DNA of 64,000 nucleotides from Desulfovibrio sp. (GCA_031272715.1 JAISTH010000029.1:31886-95885); one strand, 5' to 3'; shown: positions 24,660 through 35,076, counted from the stretch's first letter. Numbers and translations: made by a program. Notes: a model not told the origin generated them from the letters alone.

Positions 24660-25948
24660 CCGACCGCACACGGGACGCGTCACCTCCGGGGCGGGGCATG
24701 CGAATCTGCGACGTCGTGGTGGCGGGATCCGGACTCGCGGGGATGATGACCGCGATCCTCCTCGCCCGGAAGGGCCGGAAGGTGACCCTGCTCACCAGGG
24801 GGTCGCCCTGCCTCGCCATCTCCGGCGGGTGCGTGGACGTGCTGGGATACATGGACGGCAAGCGCGTCCATGGCGATCCCCTCGAAGCGCTGCAGACGCT
24901 TCCGGCCTCCCACACATACCGGACGCTTGGGAAGGACGCCGTCGTCCGCTCCCTCGCCCTGCTCTCCGAGTTGTGCGAGGGGGAGGGGGTGTCCCTGGCG
25001 GCCGACCCGGGCCTGAACATGTGGATGCCCACGGTTCTCGGCACCTTCAAGCCCACGTATCTCGCCTTCCCCCGCATGGACAAGGACGTCATGGAGGCGG
25101 CGAATTCCGTCATCATCCCCCGTCTGCCGCTCAAGGACTGTCCCGCGGAGCTCGCCCTCAGGGGATTCTCCGAGGTCGCGGGCGTCAAGGGGAAGGTCTT
25201 CCTGGGGTCGCAGCTCGACCACCCCTTCGGGCATGGCCATCGTGACCTCACCCAGCTCGACCTCGCCCGCCATCTGGAGACGCAGAAAGGCCAGGACTGG
25301 CTGGTCAAGGGGCTGGCCCCTTGCCTGCGTCGCGGCGCCGTGCTGCTTCTCCCCCCGATCCTCGGCATCGACCGCCATGCGCAAGTGCGCAAGCTCCTCG
25401 AGGGGGAACTTTCCTCTCCCATCGCGGAGATGCTCTCGCCGCCTCCGGGCGTCGGCGGTCTGCGCATACTGGGCGCCCTGCGCAGGGCGGCGTCGAAGGC
25501 AGGGGTGCGCATCGTCGAGAACGCCGAGGCCGTCGCGGCGGATGTCGAAGGGGGCGCGTGCGCCGCGCTCCACTGCGGCACCTCCGTCAGGACGTCCTTC
25601 GCCGCGCGGGAGTATGTCATCGCCACGGGAGGGTTTCTGGGGGGCGGGATCCGGGCCTATCCCGGCATGGCCCGGGAGGCGCTCTTCGACCTGCCCTTGA
25701 AGGTCCCGTCCCGCATCGAGGACTGGTCGACCCGGGACGTCTTCAAACCGCAACCCTACGCCGCCGTCGGCGTGGCCATCGACGGGAGCATGCGCCCCGT
25801 CGACAGGGACGGGAAGGTGGTTCTTTCCAACGTGCGGTTCGCCGGCCGCATCCTCGCGGGGCACGATCCCGCGGCGGAGATGTGCGGCAACGGCGTGGCG
25901 CTGGCGAGCGCCCTGCGATGCGCAGAGGAGGTGGGGGCCGATGTCTGA
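24656..25948 (+). CDS. glpB: Anaerobic glycerol-3-phosphate dehydrogenase subunit B
   Basis: A 430-residue flavoprotein of the GlpB family. The N-terminal FAD fold is VVVAGSGLAGMMTAILLARK, followed by the family signature SGGCVDVLGY; the C-terminal part contains EYVIATGGFLGGGI and the terminal GNGVALASALRCAEE. The start codon overlaps the glpA stop and the 3' end overlaps glpC by eight bases, so the three subunits are tightly coupled. GlpB connects GlpA with the iron-sulfur subunit GlpC. Confidence 0.93.
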   Translation: MTDRTRDASPPGRGMRICDVVVAGSGLAGMMTAILLARKGRKVTLLTRGSPCLAISGGCVDVLGYMDGKRVHGDPLEALQTLPASHTYRTLGKDAVVRSLALLSELCEGEGVSLAADPGLNMWMPTVLGTFKPTYLAFPRMDKDVMEAANSVIIPRLPLKDCPAELALRGFSEVAGVKGKVFLGSQLDHPFGHGHRDLTQLDLARHLETQKGQDWLVKGLAPCLRRGAVLLLPPILGIDRHAQVRKLLEGELSSPIAEMLSPPPGVGGLRILGALRRAASKAGVRIVENAEAVAADVEGGACAALHCGTSVRTSFAAREYVIATGGFLGGGIRAYPGMAREALFDLPLKVPSRIEDWSTRDVFKPQPYAAVGVAIDGSMRPVDRDGKVVLSNVRFAGRILAGHDPAAEMCGNGVALASALRCAEEVGADV

Positions 25949-27242
25949 CGCCGCTTCACGTCCCGACGCCAAGACCCCGACAGGCGGAACCGGGGAGGGG
26001 GGCGCGTTCCTGGACATGTTCCGGGACGTCCCGGTCCCGGACAGGTGCGTCGCCTGCACCAACTGCTCCCTTGCCTGTCCCGTGACGAGGGTCGCGCCGG
26101 ACTACATGGGGCCCAGGATGATGGGGCCGGTGTACGAGCGATTCCGCAGGGGGGAGGTTCCCCCGACCTCCAGGAAGGCCTTGAAGCTTGCGCTTCACGA
26201 GGACCCCTTCCTCCACTACTGCTCGAACTGCAAGAACTGCGACATCGCCTGCCCCTGCGGCGTTCCCATATCCTCCCTCATCATGGAGGCCCGCGCCTCC
26301 TTCCCGAGATCCCGGCTCACCGCTCTCAGGGACTGGATTCTCGCCCACGGCGAGACCATAGGCCTGCGCACGGCCCTGTTCCCGGCGGCCCTGCGGAACT
26401 TCGCCATGAACCTGTCCCCGACGCGGCACGTGCTCGCCGCGCTGGGGGTGGCCTTCAAGGCCCCGCTGCCCGCCTTCGCCTCGGCGACCTTCAACGGGTT
26501 CCTCGGCTCCCTGCCCCAGCCCGAAGGGCTCGTCCGCAAGGTGGCAGTCTTTCCCGGCTGCTACGTCAACCTCTACGATCACGACTGCGGGAAGGATCTC
26601 GTCTACCTGCTGAACAGGGCCGGATACAGGGTCGTCCCCTCCGGCTTCGTCTGCTGCGGTCTGCCCATGATCGCCAACGGCTTCGCCGGGGACGCCAGGG
26701 CGAACGCCGAAACGAACATGGCGGAACTCGCCAGGCTCGAGAACGACGGCGTTCCCGTGCTGGCTCCGTGCCCCAGCTGCGTCATGACCCTGAACGAAGA
26801 CCGTCCCGCCGCCTGCAAGGACGCCGGCCCGCCGCCCGTCATCGATGCCTGCGCCTTCGTCGCCGGTTGCATCGCCCGGGGGGAACTCGCCTTGCCCAGC
26901 GCCAACCCGATGCGGGTCATGTACCATGCGCCCTGCCATCTCAGGGCCCAGGGCATCGGGTTGCCGGGACTGGATCTTCTCTCGGACGTCCCGGGCCTCG
27001 ATGTCCTCGAGGCCGGGGCCGGGTGCTGCGGCATCAGCGGCAGCTACGGCTTCAAGAAGGAGAAGTACGCCCTCGCCATGTCCATCGGGGAGGAGCTCTT
27101 CGGGCGGGTGAAGGAGAGCGGCGCGGGACTCGTCGTCACCGAATGCGGCACCTGCCGGGTGCAGATCGCCCATGGTACGGGGAAGGCCGTCCGGCATCCC
27201 CTCTCGCTGTTGCGCTCCCTCTTCGCCGACGTCGTCCGCTGA
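25941..27242 (+). CDS. glpC: Anaerobic glycerol-3-phosphate dehydrogenase subunit C
   Basis: A 433-residue iron-sulfur subunit. Two CxxCxxCxxxCP-type [4Fe-4S] motifs (CVACTNCSLACP and CSNCKNCDIACPCG) lie in the first 100 residues, followed by two CCG domains (FVCCGLPMIANG and AGCCGISGSYGF) that bind a further cluster. This subunit anchors GlpAB to the membrane and transfers electrons to quinone. It ends the operon; no glycerol facilitator or kinase gene is adjacent. Confidence 0.95.
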   Translation: MSDAASRPDAKTPTGGTGEGGAFLDMFRDVPVPDRCVACTNCSLACPVTRVAPDYMGPRMMGPVYERFRRGEVPPTSRKALKLALHEDPFLHYCSNCKNCDIACPCGVPISSLIMEARASFPRSRLTALRDWILAHGETIGLRTALFPAALRNFAMNLSPTRHVLAALGVAFKAPLPAFASATFNGFLGSLPQPEGLVRKVAVFPGCYVNLYDHDCGKDLVYLLNRAGYRVVPSGFVCCGLPMIANGFAGDARANAETNMAELARLENDGVPVLAPCPSCVMTLNEDRPAACKDAGPPPVIDACAFVAGCIARGELALPSANPMRVMYHAPCHLRAQGIGLPGLDLLSDVPGLDVLEAGAGCCGISGSYGFKKEKYALAMSIGEELFGRVKESGAGLVVTECGTCRVQIAHGTGKAVRHPLSLLRSLFADVVR

Positions 27243-27282
27243 GGGGAGCGCCTCGGAGGCGCCTGCACAAGCCTGCAAGACG

Positions 27283-27317
27283 GACGCCCGCGCCGGATCC
27301 GGCGCAGGCGTCTTCCT
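27283..27317 (+). terminator. Probable terminator of glpABC
   Basis: GACGCC...GGCGTC encloses CGCGCCGGATCCGGCGCA, a strong stem, followed by the weak T-tract TTCCTTTG about 40 bases after the glpC stop. Confidence 0.5.
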
Positions 27318-27462
27318 TTGCGCAGAGATGCGCCGCTTCGTGCAAGGCACGAGGCCAAGCCCTCAGCCATGATGTGACGTCACGATCCTGACGATGCAAC
27401 GGGATTCCGATTGCGGAGGAATTGCAGGGGAAACGCCCTTTGCGGGCGGCAGGAATGCACGC

Positions 27463-28119
27463 TCAGGAGTATGCGATAGGGACGAGGGTTTTCTTTTTGT
27501 TTGTGTCGGGATTGTATTCTTTTGGCCGATTGATGTTGTCTTTTGAAAAGAAAAACTGATCAGGCCTATGTTTCTGGAAGAATTTGAGCGCAGACAAGTC
27601 CTTGAACTGCAGGATTTCACTCGGAGACTGTATTTTCTCTTTTGATATCTTCAATCTCTCGGCTTCAGCCCTGTTCTCATGCCAGTTTATCAGATCATAT
27701 TCGGGAGTGCCATTCATTCCCGGGGACAGAATTGTCTTGACGACGGCAAGATTTGAATGGTAGGGGATGGATAGTGGGCAGTACCCGACTTTTCTATACA
27801 GCTGTTTGTTTTTATCGGGATCGGGCGCTATTACCTCAGGGACGAACAGATTCCAGAGCTTGCTGTCTCTGCGCACACACCAATAGATGACGAGTGCGTC
27901 CATCGGCTCGCCGTTCTTGGTGACTTTGCACATTTCAAAATGGGACAGATTCTCTATGGCAGAGAACTTGACTTGGGCGAAAGTGACAATGTCGAAATCA
28001 TTGACACCGTATATTCTCTTGTATATCCTGTCGATAGCGTGTTCCGTGTAACAGACTATTCGTTTTTCACCGTTTATCTCGACACTATGCCTGTCCGCCG
28101 AAAAAAAATACCTGTTCAT
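27463..28119 (-). CDS. Hypothetical accessory protein
   Basis: A 218-residue protein in AT-rich DNA. No domain recognised. The N-terminal third (VCYTEHAIDRIYKRIYGVND) and a basic C-terminal third (KFFQKHRPDQFFFSKDNINR) look like an authentic soluble protein. It overlaps the end of the gene at 28085-28693 by 35 bases, so the two form a coupled unit. The composition and lack of core neighbours point to horizontal acquisition. Confidence 0.6.
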   Translation of the reverse strand: MNRYFFSADRHSVEINGEKRIVCYTEHAIDRIYKRIYGVNDFDIVTFAQVKFSAIENLSHFEMCKVTKNGEPMDALVIYWCVRRDSKLWNLFVPEVIAPDPDKNKQLYRKVGYCPLSIPYHSNLAVVKTILSPGMNGTPEYDLINWHENRAEAERLKISKEKIQSPSEILQFKDLSALKFFQKHRPDQFFFSKDNINRPKEYNPDTNKKKTLVPIAYS

Positions 28120-28693
28120 CGCCGCTCATGACATTGTACAGCTTTTTGAATTCGATATAGTAGTTTTTTTGATTGTTTGTCATTCCGATGTCGAAAAGAT
28201 AGTCATGCAGGAAGAACTTCTTACCACGCAGATCAAAAATTCTATTTATGACATAATTCAGAAAGTAGTCATGATAGTAATTGACCACCCTATGGAAGAG
28301 TCTGTCATCATCCTCTTTACTTATTTCCTCATCGGAACAGAGCAATTTTTCCTGATGCTCGGAAAAGAAATCCGTTATTGGGTGTCCGTACAAGGATTTC
28401 GTTTTCCTGATTTCTTCTATGTACCAATCAAATGCAGGACCAATGCTGTATTTTCGTATCAGCTTGAAGTATTCCCTCTCATAGGTTGCACAATCATCGT
28501 ATGAAAACTTAGTGAGACAGTCTAGGACTGTATCAACATATTCTTGATCCATATCATTTTCATCGTAAGGGACGATGACGATCTCCGGGTAGATGCTTTT
28601 CTCGCTAGCGTCCAACCGGGACGATCGCTTGGCCTCTCTTTTGGCCTTCTTGCGCTCGCGCTTTTTCTGCAAGTCTTTTTGCTTGAGAGACAT
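28085..28693 (-). CDS. Hypothetical accessory protein with lysine/arginine-rich N terminus
   Basis: A 202-residue protein. The first ~25 residues are strongly basic (LKQKDLQKKRERKKAKREAK), probably a helical nucleic-acid-binding or coiled segment, followed by an acidic, tyrosine-rich body. GGAAAAGGGCGAC precedes the ATG. It is the first gene of an overlapping pair with 27463-28119. No family recognised; the codon use is AT-rich and unlike glpC. Confidence 0.6.
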   Translation of the reverse strand: MSLKQKDLQKKRERKKAKREAKRSSRLDASEKSIYPEIVIVPYDENDMDQEYVDTVLDCLTKFSYDDCATYEREYFKLIRKYSIGPAFDWYIEEIRKTKSLYGHPITDFFSEHQEKLLCSDEEISKEDDDRLFHRVVNYYHDYFLNYVINRIFDLRGKKFFLHDYLFDIGMTNNQKNYYIEFKKLYNVMSGDEQVFFFGGQA

Positions 28694-29448
28694 TTGTCGC
28701 CCTTTTCCAAATCAGGGAGTTGCAGTGTCTGAAATGGGATCGCCCCCGGGAATCCGGCCATGCGCCGCTGCCGAAGGGCCTGGGGCGAGATGGGCTCCGG
28801 GCCGTCCCGGTTCCCGCAGGATGCGCCGGGAAGTCCGGACATCCAGACCCGAGAGAACCCTGTACTTGATTGTCTGCGCCAACGCAACCGAAGGATTTGG
28901 CGGTGACGGGCCGGGATGATCCGCCGGCGGCGCTGCCGGCGCCATTTCCCCAAAATGGTGTCCGGGGACATGCCGTGAGGCCATGGCGACGATGCCCGCC
29001 GCCGCACCCCGTCATGGATGCCGGCCGGTCGCACGGCCGGCGTGTCCATGGCGACTCCGGTGCCGCGCCCATCAAGGGGGCCGTCCCGCAAGGCGAACGC
29101 CGGCGGATTGCCGGAATGCACGCAGGCGGACCATGGAAGATTGTCCCTCAAGACCGCAATGCGCAAGAGGACGGGATCAGCCGGCGTCCCAGGGCATGCC
29201 TCGACGGGAGTCACGTCTGCGGTCACGCCGCCTGCCGTGCCGCCCCGCCTAGATTCCCGTCTTGCCTCGGCATGTTCACCGATGCCGACAGGGCCCAATG
29301 GACGGCCCAAGGCGCCGACGATGGCACTTGCACGGGAACGGGCACACCACTTGACAGACAGTCCCGGATGCTGGATATCCACGTCAAAGGGGCGCGGGCG
29401 CCGACATCGCCCGATGGTCCGCCACCCCCTTCCCTCGAGGAGACCGCC
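28694..29448. other. GC-rich spacer without supported genes
   Basis: About 755 bases carrying only shadow-like frames on both strands. I recognised no domain, RNA or terminator. The composition is that of the host chromosome, in contrast to the AT-rich DNA on either side. Confidence 0.35.
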
Positions 29449-29559
29449 ATGTACGAGATACCGAACAATCTGCCCATCGGCGAGCAGAACTTCGAAACCA
29501 TCCGCACGGATGGGTTGCTGTATGTCGACAAGACCTCGTACATCCGCCGCAACAAATGA
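29449..29559 (+). pseudogene. Truncated AAA-ATPase-like (DUF1703-type) gene start
   Basis: A good ribosome binding site (GAGGAG) and ATG begin MYEIPNNLPIGEQNFETIRT, followed by DGLLYVDKTSYIRR. This is the typical first 35 residues of the AAA-ATPase-like family that also occurs at 1-703 (compare YVDKTQFI). The frame ends at codon 37, exactly where the DNA changes from GC-rich to AT-rich. The P-loop and everything after it are missing, so this is a gene stub left by an insertion or deletion. Confidence 0.7.
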
Positions 29560-29560
29560 C

Positions 29561-30100
29561 CTAACAATATATCAATCCGTGTTTGATAATTTGAAGCTTG
29601 CTCTTGCTAGCGACACAATATGGCTAAATGGCATACTTGAAGCAAAAATGAGCGGAAGCACGATTAAAGATTTTAGTTACATGCTTAAGGATATGGACGG
29701 AAATGGGATTCAAGAACTTTTCCTCTATGATGGTGGCAGCAAATTGCTAATTGCTGTATTCACAATTGCCAATAATAAAGTCGAATTATTACAAGAATTT
29801 TGGTCAAAAAATTCTGGCTACCTTACAGTTAACGACCAAATTCTAACCGATTGGACTAATGGCACTGATAATTCCCGAGTGTCGGTATTTTCCTTTGCCA
29901 ATATGGTGACTGCAACTTTCTTGATACAAGTAGATGGATATGAAGTAAGGACGGACGAAAAGGGAACAGTTTCATATATCAAGTTTGATTACACTGGTGA
30001 AAATGAGGATATTTTAATGAATTCCGCGGAATTGGATACATTCAATAAAAATCCAAATTATATGGAAAATAAAAATCTTCATTTATTGCAAATCCCTTAA
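29561..30100 (+). pseudogene. 3' fragment of a foreign gene, hypothetical
   Basis: The frame has no proper start: it is open through the junction at about 29556 and runs to a TAA at 30100. The AT-rich portion encodes about 180 residues beginning LTIYQSVFDNLKLAL. YMLKDMDGNGIQELFLYDGG resembles the DxDGDGxxEL motif of calcium-binding/VCBS-like secreted proteins. Since the 5' end is fused to the stub of an AAA-ATPase gene, I infer a truncated import. An internal ATG at 29648 could still give 150 residues. Confidence 0.45.
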
Positions 30101-30319
30101 TTAAACGCTTCCCAGTTATGCATTCACGAGCTACTATCTTATTGATTAAAACCTTCAATAGGATTATAAAAACACTGCAACATTAGATAATGTTATTTCA
30201 ATTGGCTCATGAAATGAATAAAGACACTATCGGTAATAGATTCTTAACTCAGAGTCTTAAATTATCGATAAACCGTCTACCTCATAACTATACGAGTAGA
30301 CAAAAGATAGGTAAAACTC

Positions 30320-30658
30320 ATGCAATCAAAAACTTCAGATTCAATTTCACTGATGACAAGCATATCTCCTCATTGGTCTGGCTTTGACTTTGCTATATAC
30401 GCTTCCGAAAAGCCTGACAATAACGACGCAGACAATATTTTTGTTAAAGTCGGAGTTGACAGGAGCCGAATAAATGATGGATTTTTCATTCTCTTTGACG
30501 ATGACATGACGACTGAAGGAAATGTGTTTCTTGACGACAAGAAGCTTAAGGATCTGAAGGGATGGCTCAAAAGTAACATTGAGGCTTTTACCTTGTACTG
30601 GGAGAAGGAGATAGAGTTTGATGAGTTCTTGAGCATGCTGAGTAGGTTCCAGGGATGA
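30320..30658 (+). CDS. Small hypothetical protein
   Basis: A 112-residue acidic protein in AT-rich DNA (core WSGFDFAIYASEKPDNNDAD, helical C terminus KLKDLKGWLKSNIEAFTLYW). I recognise no family; the size and charge recall immunity or anti-toxin proteins, but that is speculation. AGGT lies before the ATG at acceptable distance. It ends the AT-rich insert; GC-rich sequence resumes immediately after. Confidence 0.5.
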   Translation: MQSKTSDSISLMTSISPHWSGFDFAIYASEKPDNNDADNIFVKVGVDRSRINDGFFILFDDDMTTEGNVFLDDKKLKDLKGWLKSNIEAFTLYWEKEIEFDEFLSMLSRFQG

Positions 30659-31473
30659 TCATCCGTTTTCGCGTGACATGAAAATCGCTGAAACCCTTGC
30701 CATCGGCATCCGTTCCCGTGCGCCTCGATGGGGATTCCCCGCCATGCGCGCCGCCTCGGGGCACCACTGGCCCATCCTCGCGACGGGATCCGGCCCGGTC
30801 TTCCTCCGCGGTTGCGTACCGTATGCCCCTCGCCACTGCGAGGCTTGTCCGGATCGCCGGAAGACGGCCTGCCCGCTCAGGGAACCGACCTCCCCTGCCG
30901 CAATGCGCCGTCCGTTGCGTTGTTGCGGATCGAGGCGACGCCCTCCCTGAGCGGAGTTCCCTGTCGATGGGGCCACGGCCGTCCGAAAAAACCACCCATC
31001 CAAACATCCGGTTCCACGTCCGCCGCATCCATGGGACGCAACACTGGGCCCGGCCGACCGGTTCGAGGAACGTCCCCCGCCTTTTCGAGATGCCGCGAAC
31101 GCCCCGCGTCCTTGCCCCACATCCCTCGCGGCCCCGTCGCCTCTCCCCCAGGGTGCCGGTCGACGACATGGCGACAACTTGTTGATTTTGATCCCCGTCT
31201 CGCACTTGCGCACGGCACGGAAATGGAGTACATTTTTCCCGCCTTGGATGCGGAAACGCCATGCCCCACGAAAACCGCCGCCTTGTCGGGCGCGGCCGGG
31301 GCTTGCCAAAGGCGCGCTTTCGCCGGTTCCGGAACCTCCGGGAACGGTGCGGGCGTGGCTTTGTCCCCATTCAGGGCCGCGGATTTCCCGCGGGTTCGCC
31401 GGCGAGGATCGGCCGATGCCAAGGCATCGCCCCCAAAGCGCTCCGGACCCGGAAATCCCCATGGTTGCAGCGT
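30659..31473. other. Gene-free GC-rich spacer upstream of tRNA-Val
   Basis: About 815 bases. Frames exist on both strands (for example 30588-31370 minus) but lack domains and plausible starts. No terminator, repeat or RNA was recognised. Confidence 0.35.
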
Positions 31474-31550
31474 AGGAGCGTAGCTCAGTTGGCTAGAGCA
31501 CTTCCTTGACACGGAAGGGGTCAGCAGTTCAAGTCTGCTCGTTCCTACCA
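31474..31550 (+). tRNA. tRNA-Val(GAC)
   Basis: A complete cloverleaf: acceptor AGGAGCG/CGTTCCT (one G-T pair), D arm GCTC..GAGC, anticodon stem CTTCC/GGAAG with loop TTGACAC and anticodon GAC at 31508-31510, T arm GCAGTTCAAGTCTGC, discriminator A and an encoded CCA end. It lies 173 bases before thrS. Confidence 0.95.
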
Positions 31551-31643
31551 ACACCGCAGTGGCGGAGGGGCCTCCCCTCCTTGTATGTTCTCGGCCCCGG
31601 CGCGACGATCCGCCCGGCCGAAGGCGTTCGCTTGTGCAGTCCA

Positions 31644-31677
31644 CATGGGGAGGATCGCCTCCCCATGGTCGTTTTTG
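31644..31677 (+). promoter_or_regulatory. Terminator-like hairpin in the thrS leader
   Basis: CATGGGGAGG pairs perfectly with CCTCCCCATG over a four-base loop, and GTCGTTTTT follows. It lies 94-174 bases after the tRNA and 47 bases before thrS. It could terminate tRNA transcripts or attenuate thrS. A smaller GGAGGGG/CCCCTCC stem lies at 31564. Confidence 0.55.
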
Positions 31678-31723
31678 AACCTTGCAACGGGATGTCGGAG
31701 ACGTCCCCCGGAGTCTTCATCTG

Positions 31724-33671
31724 ATGCATGTCCGCATAGAGGGCAAGGACCACGACGTCGCCGCCTCCGGGACGTGTGGCAACGCCCTGGCCGCGGCTCT
31801 GAGCGGCAAGCGATACAAGGCCGCTCTCGCCGCGAAGGCCGTCGTCCCCGCAGGGGACGGGAAGACCGCGACGACCCTGCTGGATCTTTCCGCACCCATC
31901 CCGGCGGACTGCACGGAACTCGTGCCCGTCTACCCCGACGATCCGGACGCCCTGCCGCTTCTGCGGCATTCCGCGGCACACGTCATGGCCGCCGCGGTCG
32001 TCCGCCTCTTCCCCGACGCCAAGGTCGCCATAGGCCCTGCCATCGACACCGGCTTCTACTACGACTTCGACGTGGCGCGCCCCTTCTCCCCCGAGGACTT
32101 CGAGGCCATCGAGAAGGTCATGGCCGAGATCGTCGCCAGGAAAGACCCCTTCGTCCGGGAGGACATCCCCAAGGCCCTCGCAATCGAGCGATTCAGGCAG
32201 GCCGGGGAGCCCTACAAGGAGGAGCTCGCCGAGACCGTTCCCGACGACACCGTCTCCCTTTACACCTGCGGGGACTTCACGGATCTGTGCCGCGGCCCCC
32301 ACGTCTCCCACACCGGGCAGATCGGGGCCGTGAAGCTGATGTCCGTGGCCGGGGCCTACTGGCGCGGCGACGAGCACAAGCCCATGCTCTCCCGCATCTA
32401 TGCCACCGCCTTCCCCGACGGGAAGGGGCTTTCGGCCCATCTCCACCGGATCGAGGAGGCGAAGCGCCGGGACCACCGCAAGCTCGGCCGCGATCTCAAG
32501 CTCTTCCTCTTCCAGGAGGACGTCGCCCCGGGCATGGTCATCTGGCTCCCCAAGGGGATGCTGCTGCGCACGATCCTCGAGGACTTCTGGCGCAGGGAGC
32601 ACCTGAAGCGGGGCTACGACATGGTGCAGGGGCCGCAGCTCCTGCGGGTGGAGACGTGGAAGAATTCCGGCCACTACGACCATTACCGGGAGAACATGTA
32701 CTTCACCAGCATCGAGGAGGACGAGTACGGCATAAAGCCGATGAACTGCATCTCCCACATGCTGATCTTCCGCAGCGACACCCGCAGCTACCGCGACCTG
32801 CCCCAGCGCTACTTCGAGCTGGGCGTCGTGCACCGCCACGAGAAGAGCGGCGTGCTCCACGGGCTGCTGCGGGTGCGCCAGTTCACCCAGGACGACGCCC
32901 ACATCCTCTGCACCCCGGACCAGATGGAGGGGGAGATACTGGACGTCATCCGCCTGATCCAGGATCTCATGGGCCTGTTCGGATTCCAGTACAAAATCGC
33001 CGTCTCCACCCGCCCGGAGAGCAGCATCGGCACCGACGAGGCCTGGGAGACGTCCACCGCGGCCCTGATCAGCGCCGTGGAGAAGGCGGGCCTGCCCTAC
33101 GAGATCAACGAGGGGGACGGCGCCTTCTACGGACCGAAGATCGACGTCAGGCTTCTTGACTGCATCGGCCGCGAGTGGCAATGCTCCACCATCCAGGTGG
33201 ACTTCACGCTGCCCGAGCGGTTCGATCTCACCTATGTCGACAGCGACGGGGAGCGCAAGCGGCCCGTCATGGTGCACCGCGCCATCATGGGATCCCTGGA
33301 GCGGTTCATCGGCGTGCTGGTGGAGCAGTACGCCGGGGCGCTTCCCACGTGGATCGCCCCGGAGCAGGTGCGGCTGCTCACGGTGGTGGACGACGCCGCC
33401 CCCTTCGCACAGGAGGCGCTGCGGATGCTGCAGGACCGGGGCATACGGGCCCACGCCGACATCCGCAACGAGAAGCTGGGCTTCAAGGTGCGGGAGGCGC
33501 AGCTGGACAAGGTGCCGTACATGTTCGTGGTGGGGGAACGCGAAGTCCAAGATCGCGGCGTGAACATACGCCTGCGCTCCGGGGAGAGCCTCGGCTTCCG
33601 CACGGTCGCGGAGGCGGCGGCCCTGGTGCTGGACGATGCCCAGGAACCATTCAGACAGGGAGGGATGTGCT

Positions 33672-33685
<14 letters not shown>
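31724..33685 (+). CDS. thrS: Threonyl-tRNA synthetase
   Basis: A 653-residue class II synthetase charging tRNA-Thr. Order: N-terminal TGS domain (~1-62), editing domain with HSAAHVMAAAVVRLFPD near 82 and the downstream HxxxH/C elements, catalytic core with motif 2 FELGVVHRHEKSGVLHGLLR and motif 3 HRAIMGSLERFIGVLVE, and anticodon-binding domain from about 540. Start taken at ATG 31724 (MHVRIEGK), since the track's 14 extra codons lie in the leader. Its 3' end overlaps the probable AUA start of infC. Head of the thrS-infC-rpmI-rplT-pheST cluster. Confidence 0.96.
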
Positions 33686-34217
<532 letters not shown>

Positions 34218-34271
34218 CGCCGCCGGGCCGTGAAGGCGGCGAACCGGGAAGGGGTCGGGAGACCCGGGGGA

Positions 34272-34347
34272 CCTTCGCCTGCGCGGCGAAGGCCCTGACG
34301 GCCCTGCGTCCCGATTTCGGGAACGGCCTTGCGGCCGTCCGGTTTTT
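34272..34347 (+). promoter_or_regulatory. Leader hairpins before rpmI, possible attenuator
   Basis: CCTTCGCC/GGCGAAGG (34272-34292) is followed by ACGGCC-TTGC-GGCCGT and, after CCGG, TTTTT (34323-34347). The second stem looks like an intrinsic terminator within the operon. This is where other bacteria place the bL20-controlled leader of rpmI-rplT. Confidence 0.5.
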
Positions 34348-34416
34348 GCGGCATTCTATGCGGTTCCCCGCCGGCCGGCCGGCACGGGGCACCTTCGTCT
34401 TTTCAAGGAGTCAGAC

Positions 34417-34614
34417 ATGCCCAAGATCAAGACCCGGCGCGCTGCGGCCAAGCGCTTCCAGCTCACCGGCAGCGGAAAGTACAAGCGGCGCCGCCAGAAC
34501 CTGCGCCACATCCTCACCAAGAAGAACGCCAGCCGCAAGATGCGGCTCGGCCAGGACACCTTGGTGGACAAGACCAACGAGAAGGCCGTCAGGCGGATGC
34601 TTCCCAACGGATGA
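34417..34614 (+). CDS. rpmI: 50S ribosomal protein bL35
   Basis: A 65-residue, very basic protein of normal length (MPKIKTRRAAAKRFQLTGSG, then RRRQNLRHILTKKN). AAGGAG lies seven bases before the ATG. It belongs to the infC-rpmI-rplT unit and is separated from infC by a structured 199-base leader. Confidence 0.97.
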   Translation: MPKIKTRRAAAKRFQLTGSGKYKRRRQNLRHILTKKNASRKMRLGQDTLVDKTNEKAVRRMLPNG

Positions 34615-34713
34615 CGGGACCGGGCGGTCGCCCGGCGGACCCGTGACGGTTTCACGGACCATTGCAACCCGGCGGGCCAGCCTCCGCCTTGTCGGGGGAA
34701 GGAGGTCGCTTAA

Positions 34714-35067
34714 ATGCGCGTGAAGAGAGGATTTGCAGCACATCGTCGTCACAAGAAGTATCTGGCCATGGCCAAGGGCTTCAGGGGAGGCCGCAGCCGC
34801 CTCTACCGCACCGCCAGGGAGGCCGTCGAGCGTTCCCTGCAGAACGCCTTCGTCGGCCGCAAGCACCGCAAGCGGGACTTCCGCTCCCTCTGGATACTGC
34901 GCATCAACGCCGCCGCCCGGCTCAGCGGGCTGTCCTACAGCCGTTTCATGTTCGGGCTGAAGCGGGCGGGCATCACCCTCAACCGCAAGGTGCTTGCGGA
35001 CCTGGCCGTCTTCCGGAAGGACGACTTCGCCCGGATCGTGGCCCTGGCCAAGGGCGCCCTCGCGTAG
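34714..35067 (+). CDS. rplT: 50S ribosomal protein bL20
   Basis: A 117-residue assembly protein of the large subunit. Sequence is typical: [20 protein letters not shown], then [20 protein letters not shown] and a C-terminal domain ending [21 protein letters not shown] very strong GGAAGGAGG precedes the ATG. In many bacteria bL20 represses its own operon by binding the rpmI leader; a structured leader is present here. Confidence 0.97.
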   Translation: MRVKRGFAAHRRHKKYLAMAKGFRGGRSRLYRTAREAVERSLQNAFVGRKHRKRDFRSLWILRINAAARLSGLSYSRFMFGLKRAGITLNRKVLADLAVFRKDDFARIVALAKGALA

Positions 35068-35076
35068 ACGCACGAC

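Noticed and set aside
30190-30387. 65-residue plus ORF
   Set aside because: It overlaps the better-supported gene at 30320-30658 in another frame and has no ribosome binding site.
31551-31723. T-box leader for thrS
   Set aside because: No T-box sequence or specifier stem is visible, and T-boxes are rare in this bacterial group.
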